Of a stretch of 64,000 nt of DNA, positions 1 through 8,638 are shown in pieces. Origin of the DNA: Farysia itapuensis (taxonomy: Eukaryota; Basidiomycota; Ustilaginomycetes; Ustilaginales; Ustilaginaceae); the NCBI GenBank assembly GCA_023212645.1, contig JALBYC010000039.1, forward strand, positions 1 to 64,000, given 5' to 3'. Under the pieces are notes generated by a model, which worked only from the letters and a program-made list of their open reading frames with translations, did not search any database and was not told where the DNA came from. A program made the position numbers and the translations under genes. Positions within the stretch are counted from its first letter, which is position 1. Every line of letters starts with the position of its first letter.

Positions 1-37
1 TACAATCACGCAAAACAACAAAAAAAAAAAAACAAAC

Positions 38-38
<1 letters not shown>

Positions 39-72
<34 letters not shown>

Positions 73-109
73 CCCCCCCCACCCCCCCCCCCCCCCCCCC
101 CCCCCCCCC
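39..109. repeat. Poly-C tract (poly-G on the opposite strand)
   Basis: About 71 bases that are all C except for a T at 70 and an A at 81, preceded by an A-rich run at about 20-38. It lies 211-281 bases beyond the BUR1 stop codon in the direction of BUR1 transcription, where it would read as poly-G. The rest of 1-319 shows no gene; it holds the presumed 3' flank of BUR1. Such a run can form G-quadruplex or i-motif structures and is prone to length error in sequencing, so its exact length should not be trusted. Confidence 0.95.
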
Positions 110-319
110 ATCAGCCTCCATCAATTCTCCATCGCGCGCATACACATACCTCGCAACTCACATTGTACTCTCGGCATACCAACCATAATCAGCATTTTAT
201 CCAGCATACTTCGGGCGGGAGCCTAGTGCTTCACAGAACTTAGCGCGGGAGACACGTGAACAATCTGAAACGCGCACTGTGAGGTTTTCTTTGCGGAGGG
301 GGAAGTGGGGGGGTAACTG

Positions 320-3300
320 TTAGGCGTAAGGGTTTCGTGGACCGTTTGTGGTGGGTGCTGGTGCTGCTGAATCGGGGTGTGGACGGGGGCGTGGACGTGG
401 ATGAGAGGGGGGGAGGGACTGCTGTAGACCTGGTGGGAAAGGGCGTGATGATGATCTGGGAGCTGTTCCTGCGGAGTCGTACCGCGACGATGAGGGTGGT
501 TGTGGTGGTGGGGGCGCTGGGAACGATGGTGGCGGCGGACCTTGTGTGGAAGAGTGGTTTGGGTAATTACGACGCTGATGGTGGTGGTGGGAATGATGGG
601 GAAGGTTGTACTGATGATTGTTGTTGGTCGAGCGGCTGTATGGCTGGCGTGCCGAATGCGGTGGTAATGGAGGTGGAAGTCCCGCGCTGCGGTTGTTACC
701 GGAGGGGGGAAGACCGGCTGATCCGTAGTCGAGCTGGATATTGTCCGCGTTGCCGGGTGGTGGTGCTGCGGCGGGGTAGCCCGAGTTGGAGCGCGGGAAG
801 GGTGGTGGACGCGCGTGCCTTGAACTCGCATCGTGGTGAGGCGGCGGATTGTAGTGATACCCTGCCGCCGTCCCCACCGCCGGTTGTTGTGATGGTGGAC
901 CATTCTGCCCAGAAATGCCTGCCATCATCGGCGGTGGACGGAATCCCATCGGCCCCTGCTGCTGCTGTTGGTGCTGCTGCTGCTGTTGTTGTTGTTGTTG
1001 CTGTTGCGCAACGGCAGCCGGAGGAGGCTTCCAATCGCGCTTTTGCCGGTCAATCTCTTTACTGTGCTCGTACTTGGGCAGCGTGCTCGGGTCGGCTGGG
1101 AACGGTTTTGTCCAAAACCAGTCGTGATCCAGCGCCTGCTGCGCGGTGATGCGTTTCGTAGGGTCGAGCACAAGCAGCCTATCGATCAAATCAGCGCATT
1201 CAGGTCCTACGTCAACGACTGATCGGAAGTACTCCTTGACGCTGCGCTGGTATGCGCCGAACTCGTGCTTGCCCGGCACTTCCGGGTGTGGATCCGGCCG
1301 GCCGGACGGATCAGCGTCCTTCACACCGGGCAGAGCAGACCATCCCGGGAAGTTCGTCTCGTTGGGCGACCCACATAGCCGACTGATCAACTCGAGCTGG
1401 TTGATCTCGGACGTGCCTTTGAAGAGCGGTTTGCCGGTCACCATTTCCGCAAGGATGCAACCGATCCCCCACAAGTCGATGGGTGGGCCGTACTTTTTCT
1501 CGCCGGCCAGCAGTTCAGGTGGACGATACCAGCGGGTGACAACCATGTTGGTGTACTTGTTCAGTCCGCCCTTCCACCCGCCGCTTGCCCAAGCTCGACC
1601 CGGGTCGCGATACGGCCGCGCAAGGCCAAAATCGGCAATCTGCAGCTGCCCCAGATTGTTGATCAGCAAGTTGGCAGCCTTCATGTCTCGATGCAAGATG
1701 CGATTCTTGTGCAGATACAGAGTTCCTTCCAGCAGCTGCTTCATGTAGAGTTTGATCTGGGAATGCTCGAGCCGAATGTTGGGATTTTCAAGCATACCGT
1801 TTAGGTCGTGGTCCATGTATGGCTCGACCATGTATACGTCACCAAGCTTGCCTCGCTCGCCAGAGGGACGGTAGGTCATGTCGAGAACCGGCACGACGCT
1901 GGGATGACGAAGCTTTTTAAGCAGCTTGATCTCGCGCAGCGCAGTGATCGGCAGACCATCCTTCTCGTCGTGGATCGTGACTTTTTTCAACGCGACCTGA
2001 ACGCCAGTGAGAATATGTCGACCTTTGAGAACCTCGCCGAAAGTCCCTTGACCCAATTTGATCGAGATTTCGTAGTCATCAAGCGAGGAGCATCCGAGAA
2101 ACGTGCGCTTGTCAAGCGGTACAGCTGGAGGCCGCGCTTTGCGACGCTCTCTTCCAGACACAGGAGCAGCGTCGCGTCGTCGGGGCGTGCAAGACAAACG
2201 CACGGATGGAGACAGAGGATCGTCAAGAGATCCACACACTGTTGCTACGCGCGAGACCTTGGCTTCACTGGCAGGTTGTACCGATGCTGCTCTCGAGGCT
2301 TGGACCGAATTGTTGGCGCTTGTCCCAGCGTTGGGCAGAAGTCCCGTACCGATTCGAGAACCGGCGTTGGAGGGCAGGACGGGAGACTCGAGCGTGTTAA
2401 CGCGCGGAGCTCCCGGAGCTGTATTGACCTCTGCACTCAAGCCTTGTTGAGCAGCTTGCGGCTCTGGTACACTTTCAGGGGCTTCGGCAGCGGGTGCAGG
2501 GAGAGCGTCAACGTCTAGTTTGCGTTTGAGCAGTCCCGCCGGAGGAGAGTCGGGAGACCGTGACCGTTTTCGAGGTACTTCGTTGACTGAGCCTTGCAAA
2601 AGCGGCGGAGCGACATTTGCTGCGGGCGGAGAAAGGAGCGTAGACGGTGCTGCGATGTTGGCATCGTGGCGTGGGAGAGGGGGTGGTGCTACATCTGGGC
2701 GACCCGTTCTGGAGGGAGGCCGGTGAGTATTGTCGCCCAAAGTTGGTCTTCCGCCTTCCACGAAGCGGTTGGGCCTTTCCCATCTGTCCACGTTATCGTC
2801 TCTTCGAGGTGGGAATCGATGGGGTTGGGCAGGAGACCAACGCTCACGCCTGGAAGGGGATCTTGGTCTAGGAACTTCGTTGGGTGGATACCAACCGTTC
2901 TCTGGACGCCGGCCCTCGGATCTTCGATCGTAGCCGTTACGAGACCATGATGAGCCTCCCATAGCGTCTCCACGAGGCGGTGGGGGGACGTAGCGCTCTG
3001 GCCATCGACCACCAGACCGCCGAGCCTCGTACGCGTTGGCGACATTCGAGGTCGAAGGGCTGAGCATAGAATTGGGCTCTGGCCTGACCGGTATTGACGA
3101 ATCTGACTGAGCTGGTACAGGAGTACGAGTAACAGTTGGCTGAATGGGGAGTGGGCCATCTTCTCGTTGTGGGCGGTATCGATCTTCTGCGGACGTCGAA
3201 CCGGAAGGGATGCGGGGAGGTGAGCGTGTAGATGATGGAGAGAGTCCTCGCCTTCGGTCATCACGACTTAAGCGATTGCTGTTCATATGCCTGTCTCCAT

Positions 3301-3613
3301 CCCTGTCGTACGGCCGTGTTCGATCGGTGTCATTGGCAGCTCTGTTGGGACGATAGGAATCATGCAACGGAGGAGGTGACAGCATACTGGGACCGGCAGA
3401 TGGTGGTGGAACAGGAAGCGGCGGAGCAGCAGGCTCTGGAATCGCACCTTCCTCTTCTTCCTCGTCCTCTTCCTCCGGTGCGCTCTTGACAGCATGGCCA
3501 TTTGTTCTCGGCGGTGCTGGTGGTGATTGCGCTGCAGTTGAAGACGACGACGATGAATGTCTGTCTGCCGATCCAAAGATCTTCAATTCGACGATCTGCC
3601 GATCTGACTGCAT
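320..3613 (-). CDS. BUR1: BUR1/CDK9-type cyclin-dependent kinase
   Basis: Predicted 1097-residue serine/threonine kinase of the BUR1 family, the fungal counterpart of CDK9. This family phosphorylates the RNA polymerase II C-terminal domain and Spt5 with its cyclin Bur2 to promote elongation in the nucleus. The kinase domain is at about residues 514-835: glycine loop GQGTFGEV, a PITALRE-like helix (KDGLPITALREIK), catalytic HRDMKAANLL near residue 642, DFGLARPY, and the activation loop ending NMVVTRWYRPPELL. About 510 N-terminal residues are proline-, serine- and arginine-rich and look disordered. A glutamine run broken by one histidine lies near residues 868-884, and the tail is rich in P, H and S. 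The start ATG at 3611-3613 is the first in frame. No intron is needed. SLU7 is divergent 298 bases away. The family assignment is firm; BUR1 rather than CTK1 or CDC28 rests on the insert pattern and helix. Confidence 0.93.
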   Translation of the reverse strand: MQSDRQIVELKIFGSADRHSSSSSSTAAQSPPAPPRTNGHAVKSAPEEEDEEEEEGAIPEPAAPPLPVPPPSAGPSMLSPPPLHDSYRPNRAANDTDRTRPYDRDGDRHMNSNRLSRDDRRRGLSPSSTRSPPRIPSGSTSAEDRYRPQREDGPLPIQPTVTRTPVPAQSDSSIPVRPEPNSMLSPSTSNVANAYEARRSGGRWPERYVPPPPRGDAMGGSSWSRNGYDRRSEGRRPENGWYPPNEVPRPRSPSRRERWSPAQPHRFPPRRDDNVDRWERPNRFVEGGRPTLGDNTHRPPSRTGRPDVAPPPLPRHDANIAAPSTLLSPPAANVAPPLLQGSVNEVPRKRSRSPDSPPAGLLKRKLDVDALPAPAAEAPESVPEPQAAQQGLSAEVNTAPGAPRVNTLESPVLPSNAGSRIGTGLLPNAGTSANNSVQASRAASVQPASEAKVSRVATVCGSLDDPLSPSVRLSCTPRRRDAAPVSGRERRKARPPAVPLDKRTFLGCSSLDDYEISIKLGQGTFGEVLKGRHILTGVQVALKKVTIHDEKDGLPITALREIKLLKKLRHPSVVPVLDMTYRPSGERGKLGDVYMVEPYMDHDLNGMLENPNIRLEHSQIKLYMKQLLEGTLYLHKNRILHRDMKAANLLINNLGQLQIADFGLARPYRDPGRAWASGGWKGGLNKYTNMVVTRWYRPPELLAGEKKYGPPIDLWGIGCILAEMVTGKPLFKGTSEINQLELISRLCGSPNETNFPGWSALPGVKDADPSGRPDPHPEVPGKHEFGAYQRSVKEYFRSVVDVGPECADLIDRLLVLDPTKRITAQQALDHDWFWTKPFPADPSTLPKYEHSKEIDRQKRDWKPPPAAVAQQQQQQQQQQQHQQQQQGPMGFRPPPMMAGISGQNGPPSQQPAVGTAAGYHYNPPPHHDASSRHARPPPFPRSNSGYPAAAPPPGNADNIQLDYGSAGLPPSGNNRSAGLPPPLPPHSARQPYSRSTNNNHQYNLPHHSHHHHQRRNYPNHSSTQGPPPPSFPAPPPPQPPSSSRYDSAGTAPRSSSRPFPPGLQQSLPPSHPRPRPRPHPDSAAPAPTTNGPRNPYA

Positions 3614-3911
3614 TTTGATGACCTCTGTGCAGTCCAGACTCGTCTCGCAGCTTGACAGAAAGTGCGCGTTTGGTGCGTAGTACTTGCTGCTGCTAGAGGG
3701 CAGACGAGTTGGATCGCATGCTCGACTGACTGATGATGGCGATCCCGTCGAGAATAATTGATTTAAAAATCATTTTTCTCGGAATTCTTTTTCTTGTCGA
3801 TCTGACACGTTGGAAGCTCGAACTTCTTGCAGCTGCTTGCCACCATACACCTCGGTGCATCCCAAGTCCTCGATGCAGACGGAGCGCTAGCTGGCTCCTT
3901 TGATCCTCATC
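3614..3911. promoter_or_regulatory. BUR1-SLU7 divergent promoter region
   Basis: A 298-base stretch between the BUR1 and SLU7 start codons. It is AT-rich in the middle, with a loose inverted repeat around 3750-3780 (GAGAA ... TTCTC outside, TGAT ... ATCA inside). No gene is visible. Promoter function is inferred from the head-to-head arrangement alone. Confidence 0.6.
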
Positions 3912-5279
3912 ATGTCGACTTCTACCAAGCTGTCACGCACAGAGTTTCGTCGACAAAAAGATCTGGAGGAGGACCGCAAGGCAGGTCGAGCACCCGCTGA
4001 AGTAGACGAAGATGGCAACATTATCAATCCACATGTGCCTGCCTACATGGCACAGGCGCCCTGGTACATGGACACCGGCAGTCGATCGCTCAAGCATCAG
4101 AAGAAACCCGTAGACCCCAACGCTGTCAAGGCCGGCCTCAACGACTGGTACAAGCGTGGCTTGCCTTCCAGCTCATCGGCAGAATCGACGCTGCCCAACA
4201 AAAAGTTCCGCAAAGGCGCTTGCGAGAACTGTGGGTCCATGTCGCACAAGACCAAAGATTGTCTGGAGAGACCACGCAAAAAGGGTGCAAAGCAGCTAGG
4301 CAAGACACTGGCGCATGATGAAGAGATTCAAGACATTCAAGGTCTAGACTACGATGCCAAACGGGATCGTTGGAATGGTTATGACCCAAGCGAGCACAAC
4401 AAAGTGGTGCAAGAGTTTGAAGCCATCGAAGAAGAACGGCGGCGACTCAAAGAGGAGCAGATTGACAACCAAACCTCTTCCGACCTCAAGCATGCCAAAA
4501 AGTTGGCCCAAAAGTCCAAAGACAAGTCCAATGCAGACCACGACTTTTCTTCGGACGACACCGACGATAGCGATGACGAAAAGTATGCAGACAAAGCAGA
4601 CGCCGTTGGACAAAAAGTCGATACCGACAAGCGCATCACCATCCGCAATCTACGCATACGAGAGGATCGCGCGAAATACCTGTACAACTTGGACGTTGAT
4701 TCTGCCTACTATGATCCAAAGACGCGAACCATGCGAGAGGCGCCCAACCCCAACATCCGGCCGGAAGAGGCCGAGTACGCAGGTGACAACTTTGTGCGTT
4801 CCCAAGGTGGCGAAGCTGCCGACCTGGCCAATGTCCAGCTCTTTTCATGGCAAGCCGAATCTCGAGGCCACGACCTCAACTTGCAAGCCAACCCGACCGC
4901 CAACGAGCGCCAGTACAAAGAGTTTCAAGAAAAGAAGCAGAAGTTGCGTCAAGAAACCAAAGGGTCCATACTCGAAAAGTACGGTGGTGCCGAGCATTTC
5001 GAAGCGCCACCGCGCGAGCTACTCACCGGCCAAAACGAGCACTATGTCGAGTACAATCAGGCCGGTCAAATTGTCAAGGGCCAAGAGAAGCCAAAACCGC
5101 GCAGCAAATACCCCGAAGACGTCCTGGACCAGAACCACACGCAGATCTGGGGGTCCTGGTACAATATCGAGACTGGCGAGTGGGGCTACAGATGCTGTCA
5201 CTCTACCACTCCAAAAAGCTATTGCACTGGGCAAGCTGGTATCCAAGCCTCTCAGGCTGCTACATACACACGCTCATAA
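3912..5279 (+). CDS. SLU7: Pre-mRNA splicing factor SLU7
   Basis: 455-residue protein matching SLU7, which acts in the second catalytic step of splicing and in 3' splice-site choice. Visible hallmarks are the N-terminal block NPHVPAYMAQAPWYMD, a CCHC zinc knuckle CENCGSMSHKTKDC at about residues 104-117, the following RPRKKGAKQLG block, the DYDAKRDRWNGYDP segment, and the C-terminal signature IWGSWY...GYRCCHS...SYCTGQAG. I start at the ATG at 3912; the in-frame TTG four codons earlier is not a likely start. The protein stops about 20 residues after the SYCTG signature, so it lacks the long basic tail of the animal proteins. It converges tail to tail with the next gene, with 38 bases between stop codons. 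A small 3' exon cannot be excluded, but little room exists for one. Confidence 0.93.
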   Translation: MSTSTKLSRTEFRRQKDLEEDRKAGRAPAEVDEDGNIINPHVPAYMAQAPWYMDTGSRSLKHQKKPVDPNAVKAGLNDWYKRGLPSSSSAESTLPNKKFRKGACENCGSMSHKTKDCLERPRKKGAKQLGKTLAHDEEIQDIQGLDYDAKRDRWNGYDPSEHNKVVQEFEAIEEERRRLKEEQIDNQTSSDLKHAKKLAQKSKDKSNADHDFSSDDTDDSDDEKYADKADAVGQKVDTDKRITIRNLRIREDRAKYLYNLDVDSAYYDPKTRTMREAPNPNIRPEEAEYAGDNFVRSQGGEAADLANVQLFSWQAESRGHDLNLQANPTANERQYKEFQEKKQKLRQETKGSILEKYGGAEHFEAPPRELLTGQNEHYVEYNQAGQIVKGQEKPKPRSKYPEDVLDQNHTQIWGSWYNIETGEWGYRCCHSTTPKSYCTGQAGIQASQAATYTRS

Positions 5280-5317
5280 GATGCAATTACAGCGCCTATT
5301 GTATTCGAACAATGCCT

Positions 5318-7232
5318 TTAACGTCGTGCAGAAGGTGTGCGAGGCGATGGGGTCAATGGGCTGGCTGGCCACGCTGTCGGTGTGAAGCGCGTCTTCCAAC
5401 TAGATTTTCCAGCAAAATAGGGAGCTCTCGCTGCGCCATTGTGCATGGACACTGTCAGCGGTGCCAAGCGTTTCTTCGATCGACACTGTCGATCTGTCGC
5501 CGTGCAATCTTGTGCGCGAGAGTGATTCGGGGATGCAAAAGCGCTGGGGTGCACCATCTCCACGTCCTCCTCGCTCGCAACTCCCACCACTGCCGGATTC
5601 TTGAGCGCCGGACGGCAGTAGAAGCCCTGAATTGGAAGTGAATGGGACATGACGAGCGAGTCCAAGATAAGCTGTCGAGCCGAATGACGTTTACCAAGGT
5701 CGTCCGGGGGAGAAGCGTCGTGCGGCAATGACTCGATCTGGCCGATATTCTGGTCGCACAAGTCAGCGCCGGCCTCAAGGTCCTTTGTGTCGGCATACGA
5801 ATCGGCATTCCCACCGCGCCAATGCGGGCTTTTGAGCGAAGTTGGGGTTTTCAGCGGCTCTTCTTGGCTGCGCAATGCCCGTGCAGCTTGTTGTTCCCGA
5901 TCTCGAAGTACTTGTTGGGTCAGCAAGGCCAGCTTGGACGGCGGGTACCAGATAAAGGGAAACACCATGTTGAACGCATTCAGCGGATATAGGATGGCAA
6001 AGATTCCGCACGCATACATCGACATGGTGTAATCAGCCTGGTTTGCTGCCTCTGGATTTGTCTGCATGTCGTGGCGGATTCGAAAGGCCACGTACAGCTA
6101 AAGGAGGAAGTCAGTGATGAAGCAGACGAACGCGCGAGGACAACAAGCAACTCACTGAAGTAGTTCCGATGCCGATACTTTGCAACGTGATGATCAGGTG
6201 GTCGATCAGACAGTGGAGCAGGAAGAGGCGCAGAGGTCTGTAGCAACCGGGCGACGTAAGGACGGGAGCCGACGACGGATCTCGGTCCTCTTGCGCTCGC
6301 CACCGTCGTGCTTCAGACTCTCCTCCACGCTCAGCTGCGTTCGAGTCAGCTTCAACGTCCTTGGCGCGTGCTCGGATCTGCCACAGTTCACGGCCAACTT
6401 TTCTTGAAATGAGCACGAAGATCGAGAGGTATACCACCGCCTGTAGCAGCGCGCCCACCCCGCAAAGACCTTTCCACCACTGCATCCATTTTCCCTGGGT
6501 AATTGCGTACGACCAGGCGTACCTCGCCAGGAGAATCGAGTCTTTGGAAGGTCTTGCTTCCATCCCGTCCTGTACAACCTCTGAATAAATCAAAGGTCGT
6601 AGCAAAGCAACCTTGGAACTGTAAAGTGTCGTCTTGGAGACTACGAACAATCCCGCGGAGACTGTGAACAGCCAGAGTCCACCAAAAGAGGAGTTCCAGA
6701 GCACGGCGTTGACGTTGGGTAACAGCAGCTCGATGTATCCGATGCAGCCTAGACAGGCCTTGGTCCAGAGGGCGAACATCATGGTGCAGTCTAGGAAATT
6801 GGTGTCAATCAGGGGCGTGTCCATGAAACCCCGCGTGCACCACGCTTGAAGGATGCTGACAAACAGTGAGACTGCATAGGCCGATGTAAACAGTAGATGG
6901 CTGTTGAAGGTAGACGCTGTTACAAATTTCCTGGCTTTGGCCGGTCTCACTGATCCGGACGGCAGAGGCTTGCTTTGGGTAGTAGGAGCGCCTCGTTTCT
7001 CGAAGCGTACAATCCAGAATTTCTCGTCGAATTTCTTGTAGCGAAACAACAGACCTGCTGTGACGACAATGAGACCCACGAGCATGTTGCTTGACGATGT
7101 GATCCAGGCAACGTACCAGAATCGAGTCGGCCTTGCCTGCAGCGCAATCTGGTCGATAAACATCATCAGTTCGGCGCCTGTTGCAAAACGCGTGGCCGGG
7201 ATAACTGGGAGAGTATTGTGGCGGGTCGACAT
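5318..7232 (-). CDS. Seven-helix membrane protein, unknown function
   Basis: Two exons, 6156-7232 and 5318-6097, joined across a 58-base intron (6098-6155) with donor GTGAGT and acceptor TAG, giving 618 residues. Hydrophobic segments lie near residues 40-64, 110-131, 148-171, 183-206, 255-276, 335-364 and 383-409. The intron falls inside the sixth helix, which supports the join because it rebuilds a continuous helix. The N-terminal ~36 residues carry no signal peptide. The last ~200 residues look soluble and disordered. The count of seven helices recalls G-protein-coupled receptors, but I see no receptor-family motif and do not recognise the family. The start is the ATG at 7230-7232; the upstream in-frame codon at 7259 is TTG. 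Helix limits are by eye. Confidence 0.8.
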
Positions 7233-7820
7233 GTCGACAAGAAGCCGTCGTCTGCGCAAAGTCCGGCCAACGCAGCTGCTTTATACTTTTACGGTCATTA
7301 TCCCGGTACATAGTCTTAGCGTGTGCGTGCGTGCGTGCGTGCGCTTCAGGGGGAGACCGGAAAAGGATTTGCGAGTCCGCAATGACGCCAGACACCAGCA
7401 GGGCTTTCAGCGTGTTCGGGAATGTACGAGGTCTCTGGCCCGTCAGTTTCCACAGACAGGGAGCAGAGACGCTGTGCATGTATGAGGCGGTAGTCTGAGC
7501 GTGCGGCTCATACAACAATCATCGGAGCCGAGTCCTGCTCCCTGCTGAGCTTGCAGTGCACTTATAGCCCCGTTCCCGTCCTCGCAGGGACATGGGCAAG
7601 CAGCGATGCCTGTGTTCGTCACTTTTGGGGTCAGTGGTACATCTGGAAGGGGTCTGAGCATTCTGAACAATTCCGAGTCGACTCTCAAGCGAATACCGGA
7701 CGGCCTTCACACCTCCGGAGCTATCGCGACAGTTCACGCAAACGACCGCACACGATTGACGGGATGGGAGAATACAGACAGACTTTCACTGATATAGAGC
7801 TGTTTGACTAATAGACTCTC
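7233..7820. other. Intergenic region without a convincing gene
   Basis: This 588-base region holds the 5' flank of the seven-helix protein and the 3' flank of the glutaredoxin gene. It contains a GTGC tetranucleotide microsatellite at 7321-7343. Open frames exist on both strands, but they lack recognisable family features or splice structure. I see no RNA gene. Confidence 0.6.
7321..7343. repeat. GTGC microsatellite
   Basis: Four to five tandem copies of GTGC preceded by GT, about 90-110 bases upstream of the start codon of the seven-helix protein gene. Alternating purine-pyrimidine, so it could adopt Z-DNA; no function is shown. Confidence 0.85.
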
Positions 7821-8199
7821 TCAAGCTTGAAGGAGCTGGGTCAGCTTGCCCGACTGGTGAGCCTGCTGGAGGTCCGAGTTACCACCAAGGTGCTTCTTGT
7901 TGATGAAGATGTTGGGCACGGTTCGTTGCTTGGTCTCTTCACCGAGGTAAGCCTGCATAATACCAACCAATGTCAGTTCCGCCCCTACTTAAAGAGCTCG
8001 AAAATCTCCGTCAACATACCTGAATGTCGCTTCCCTCCGAGCCCATGGTGTCGAGCTCAAGGATGCCGACCTTGCTTGGGTCGATACCGAGCTTGCTGAT
8101 CAATGACTTGGCCTGGGCACAGTAAGGGCAGTACGACTTGGAGAAGACTGCGATGAGGTGCTCAGAGATGAGCTTGTCGGCAACTTGCTTGGCAGCCAT
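7821..8199 (-). CDS. Dithiol glutaredoxin
   Basis: Two exons, 8020-8199 and 7821-7952, flank a 67-base intron (7953-8019; donor GTATGT, acceptor GCAG, phase 0), giving 103 residues, the usual length of a small cytosolic glutaredoxin. It uses glutathione to reduce protein disulfides and glutathionylated proteins. The active site Cys24-Pro-Tyr-Cys27 is visible, followed by the TVPNIFI cis-proline loop and the GGNSDL glutathione-binding turn, all in the expected places. The start is the ATG at 8197-8199, the first in frame; the frame extends upstream but without ATG. No mitochondrial leader is evident. The next gene upstream lies on the same strand 439 bases away. Confidence 0.95.
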
Positions 8200-8638
8200 C
8201 TTTCTATCGTCTGGCAATTGACTAAACTTGGAGGCAGAAGATCCTATGATGGGCAAGAATGAGACTCGTAGACCGAGGTGTACGAAGTGGCAAAGCGCAA
8301 AGGATGTTGTGAGAGGACAAGTACTGAGCGCAAGAATGCAAGAACGTCACTGCCGTACCATCTTGCGCTATCCCCGCCGCACCTTAAAAAAATGAAACGC
8401 CGAAATGCGCAGATCTCGCTACCCTTCTCTGCGACCTTTTTCTGGTGCACCTGTCTGTGTGGAGAAAGAGGAAAAATTGGATTAAGCTACAAGTGGAGGT
8501 GTCGGATGCATGCAACGCAGCTAAGATTAGGTAATCGTACAAAGGACAGTCAAAGTGCAAGTAAAGTATAAGCGGAAGAATGGAAGCAAGCATTAAAGAG
8601 GGTATATGGGGATTCGAAACGGTAGACAGAAGGGGCCA
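8200..8638. other. Intergenic region, glutaredoxin upstream
   Basis: This 439-base stretch separates two genes on the minus strand. It should contain the glutaredoxin promoter and the 3' end of the LON/RING gene. It is moderately AT-rich with an A-run near 8385. I see no gene or RNA. Confidence 0.5.

Noticed and set aside
337..1149. Long plus-strand open frame opposite the BUR1 C-terminus
   Set aside because: It lies wholly antisense to a well-supported kinase gene, its product is Val/Gly/Cys-rich from reverse-complemented Pro/His/Gln codons, and it has no family features.
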